Positions 4,822 to 5,584 of a DNA stretch of 5,584 nucleotides are shown here, piece after piece. Below the pieces are notes generated by a model, which saw only the letters and a list, made by a program, of their open reading frames with translations, searched no databases and had not been told where the DNA came from. Where the stretch lies: the NCBI GenBank assembly GCA_021779775.1, contig JAJYAB010000137.1:1-5584 (forward strand). Reading direction: 5' to 3'. The translations under genes and the position numbers were made by a program. Positions within the stretch are counted from its first letter, which is position 1; each line of letters starts with the position of its first letter. This DNA comes from Actinomycetes bacterium. Its GTDB lineage: Bacteria; Actinomycetota; Acidimicrobiia; Acidimicrobiales; UBA8190.

Positions 4822-5369
4822 CCCCTACCGACGACGAAGCTGGCCGATCGACGCCCCGCCTCGGGCCCGGCGACACCCTTCGCCACCTGTTCGGCGCAGC
4901 CGAAGACGACCTGATCGACGAGATCCCCGGCGCCACCAGCTGGCCGGCCATCGACCCAACCGACACCCCCGCTGCCTGGGAAGACCTCAGCGTGTGGGTC
5001 GACGACCTGCGGCGGCGGTTCGACCACCTCGACCACCACGTCATCCCCGGCTGCTGGTGGCGGCACAACGAACACGTCGAGGCGCTCGTCGCCCTCCGGG
5101 ACCACCAGCGTGCCAGCTTCGGCGACACAGCCCCCGCCATCGCTCCCGTCGACTGGTTCCGAGCGCTGCGGGACATCACCGCCCTGCTGCGCAGCTGGAC
5201 CGCCGAACACGCCTGCGGCGCCATCCACCACAACCCGCCAACCCGCCCGCAGCCCGCCGACGCCGACGCCTGGGATGCTTTCGTCGCCGCCGAGGTCGAA
5301 CGGCGCCAGCACGACTCCGGGCAGACATTCAACGGCTCTACGCGATCAGGCGTGGGGAGCGTCCCCTGA
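4818..5369 (+). CDS. DUF4913 protein with C-terminus replaced by an ISL3 inverted repeat
   Basis: This soluble actinobacterial protein has no established function and is commonly encoded beside TraG/VirD4-like coupling proteins on plasmids and integrative elements, so a role in conjugation or element maintenance is likely but unproven. The DUF4913 core is visible at about 53-135: WEDLSVWVDDLRRRFD (54-69), the CW-WRHNEHVEALVALRDHQRA block (79-99) and VDWFRALRDITALLRSWTAEHACG (111-134). A Pro/Ala-rich spacer precedes the last helix AWDAFVAAEVERRQH. Residues 1-172 look native. The last eleven (GSTRSGVGSVP) are encoded by the terminal repeat of an ISL3-type element beginning at 5334, and its TGA ends the frame. 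Few native residues are lost, so function may survive. The GTG at 4818 starts the frame 24 bases after the upstream gene with only a weak AGGCG nearby. GTG rather than ATG is therefore a judgment call. Confidence 0.75.
   Translation: MTPTDDEAGRSTPRLGPGDTLRHLFGAAEDDLIDEIPGATSWPAIDPTDTPAAWEDLSVWVDDLRRRFDHLDHHVIPGCWWRHNEHVEALVALRDHQRASFGDTAPAIAPVDWFRALRDITALLRSWTAEHACGAIHHNPPTRPQPADADAWDAFVAAEVERRQHDSGQTFNGSTRSGVGSVP
5334..5358 (+). repeat. Terminal inverted repeat of the ISL3-type remnant
   Basis: This is the outer end of the element, adjoining the DUF4913 gene. The inner limit of the repeat is a guess, because the opposite end of the element is absent and cannot be aligned. It supplies the last residues and the nearby stop of the DUF4913 frame. 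Confidence 0.4.
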
Positions 5370-5496
5370 TTTGTGCAGTTGGACGAGTGTTCCATTGGAC
5401 GCCTGAGTGGAGCAACAGCCGGAGCCGATAGTTCTCGAAGTTTCGCATGCCGTGGGCGATCCGACGGATCTTCTCGGTCACCAGCTGCAACCATTC
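5338..5496 (-). pseudogene. C-terminal fragment of an ISL3-family transposase
   Basis: On the minus strand the last ~52 residues read EWLQLVTEKIRRIAHGMRNFENYRL, then LLLHSGVQWNT and GRSPRLIA before TAG. The K(K/R)IRRIAHG.RNFENYRLRLLL pattern and the closing RSPRL(I/V)A are typical of the ISL3 transposase C-terminus. In intact proteins the segment before KIRRI reads TEAVNLL, holding the catalytic Glu. Here GEWLQLV aligns without gaps but is poorly conserved, and upstream of it the frame is unrelated. The catalytic domain (both Asp residues) is gone, so it is inactive. The frame stays open to about 5574, but that part is not transposase-like. Confidence 0.7.
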
Positions 5497-5584
5497 ACCT
5501 CTCCGGAAGGCGTTCGAGCAGCTCGGGTGAGGCCCGAACGTGTCCGGACTTGAACTTCCCGACGGGCACGTCAAGGCACACGAC
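5495..5584 (-). CDS. Tail of an unidentified gene running off the right edge
   Basis: The minus-strand frame is open to the window edge and encodes 29 residues, VVCLDVPVGKFKSGHVRASP followed by ELLERLPER, then TGA (5497-5495). The composition looks like genuine protein (a strand then a helix), unlike the competing frames, but I cannot name a family from so little. It abuts the ISL3 remnant exactly where that homology ends, so this is either the true 3' end of a neighbouring gene or a gene cut by the same rearrangement. Its start is outside the window. Confidence 0.35.
   Translation of the reverse strand, partial: VVCLDVPVGKFKSGHVRASPELLERLPER

Larger units (their letters stand above)
5334..5496 (-). 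mobile_element. Remnant of an ISL3-family insertion sequence (one end only)
   Basis: The end starts GGCTCTACGCGATCAGGCGT, consistent with ISL3-type ends that begin GGCTCT. The transposase stop codon TAG (5340-5338) lies within the first seven bases of the end, so coding runs right to the tip. Only about 160 bp remain. Homology to the transposase fades near 5496, where a foreign gene tail begins. The eight bases before the tip (5326-5333, CATTCAAC) would be one copy of the 8-bp target duplication expected for ISL3; the partner copy is not in the window. Confidence 0.6.

Noticed and set aside
4275..5312. Long minus-strand open frame (345 aa) opposite the coupling protein and DUF4913
   Set aside because: It is antisense to two recognisable protein families, and its translation is Gly/Val/Pro-biased with no domain. 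Such shadow frames are normal in GC-rich DNA.
4493..5431. Plus-strand open frame (312 aa) in another frame
   Set aside because: Extremely Arg/Pro-rich, typical of the wrong frame over GC-rich coding DNA; it also crosses the IS junction.
4331..5494. Minus-strand open frame (387 aa) starting ATG 5494
   Set aside because: Arg/Ser/Pro-rich translation crossing the ISL3 remnant and the DUF4913 and coupling-protein genes in a non-homologous frame; a shadow.
1..5584. CRISPR array, tRNA or rRNA gene, replication origin
   Set aside because: I saw no regularly spaced direct repeats, no cloverleaf-like tRNA arms or rRNA-like sequence, and no iteron cluster.

Overview
This 5.6 kb window is GC-rich and looks actinobacterial. 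It is strongly biased to G/C at third codon positions, uses many GTG starts, and its protein families (DUF4913 beside a TraG/VirD4-type coupling protein, the LEGG variant of a PaaI-like thioesterase) recall Actinomycetota, possibly Acidimicrobiia-like. The lineage is an inference from composition and remembered protein families; no search was run.

Layout, left to right. (1) 1-119 holds no gene I can support. It is followed by the 5' part of a hotdog-fold thioesterase gene (about 120-503, +) whose 3' end is cut off. (2) The cut coincides with an apparently complete insertion sequence, about 490-2749. It has imperfect ~20-bp terminal inverted repeats, a consensus-like TATAAT box and one large transposase gene on the minus strand (528-2684, 718 aa) with two helix-turn-helix segments and a candidate D324/D400/E509 triad. 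(3) Beyond the element lies the 3' part of a different gene (2848-3255, +, unknown function) followed by a hairpin. (4) On the minus strand is a two-gene cassette, DUF4160 then DUF2442 (3994 to 3423), joined by a 4-bp ATGA stop/start overlap, a toxin-antitoxin-like arrangement. (5) On the plus strand, diverging from it, are the C-terminal third of a conjugative coupling protein (4209-4793; Walker B present, Walker A absent) and a DUF4913 gene (4818-5369). (6) The DUF4913 frame runs straight into what appears to be the terminal inverted repeat of an ISL3-family element at 5334. Only about 160 bp of that element remains (5334 to ~5496), coding the C-terminus of its transposase. It abuts the tail of yet another minus-strand gene that leaves the window.

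Taken together this is a mosaic of gene fragments around mobile elements: a decayed conjugative or integrative element (coupling protein plus DUF4913) with an accessory TA-like pair, rearranged by at least two insertion sequences. The flanks of the large IS do not belong to one gene and no target-site duplication is visible. I therefore infer recombination or deletion after insertion rather than a simple insertion. The most likely intact functional units are the large transposase and the DUF4160/DUF2442 pair. I did not find a convincing wholly new multi-gene system; the TA-like cassette and the chimeric gene ends are the best leads.
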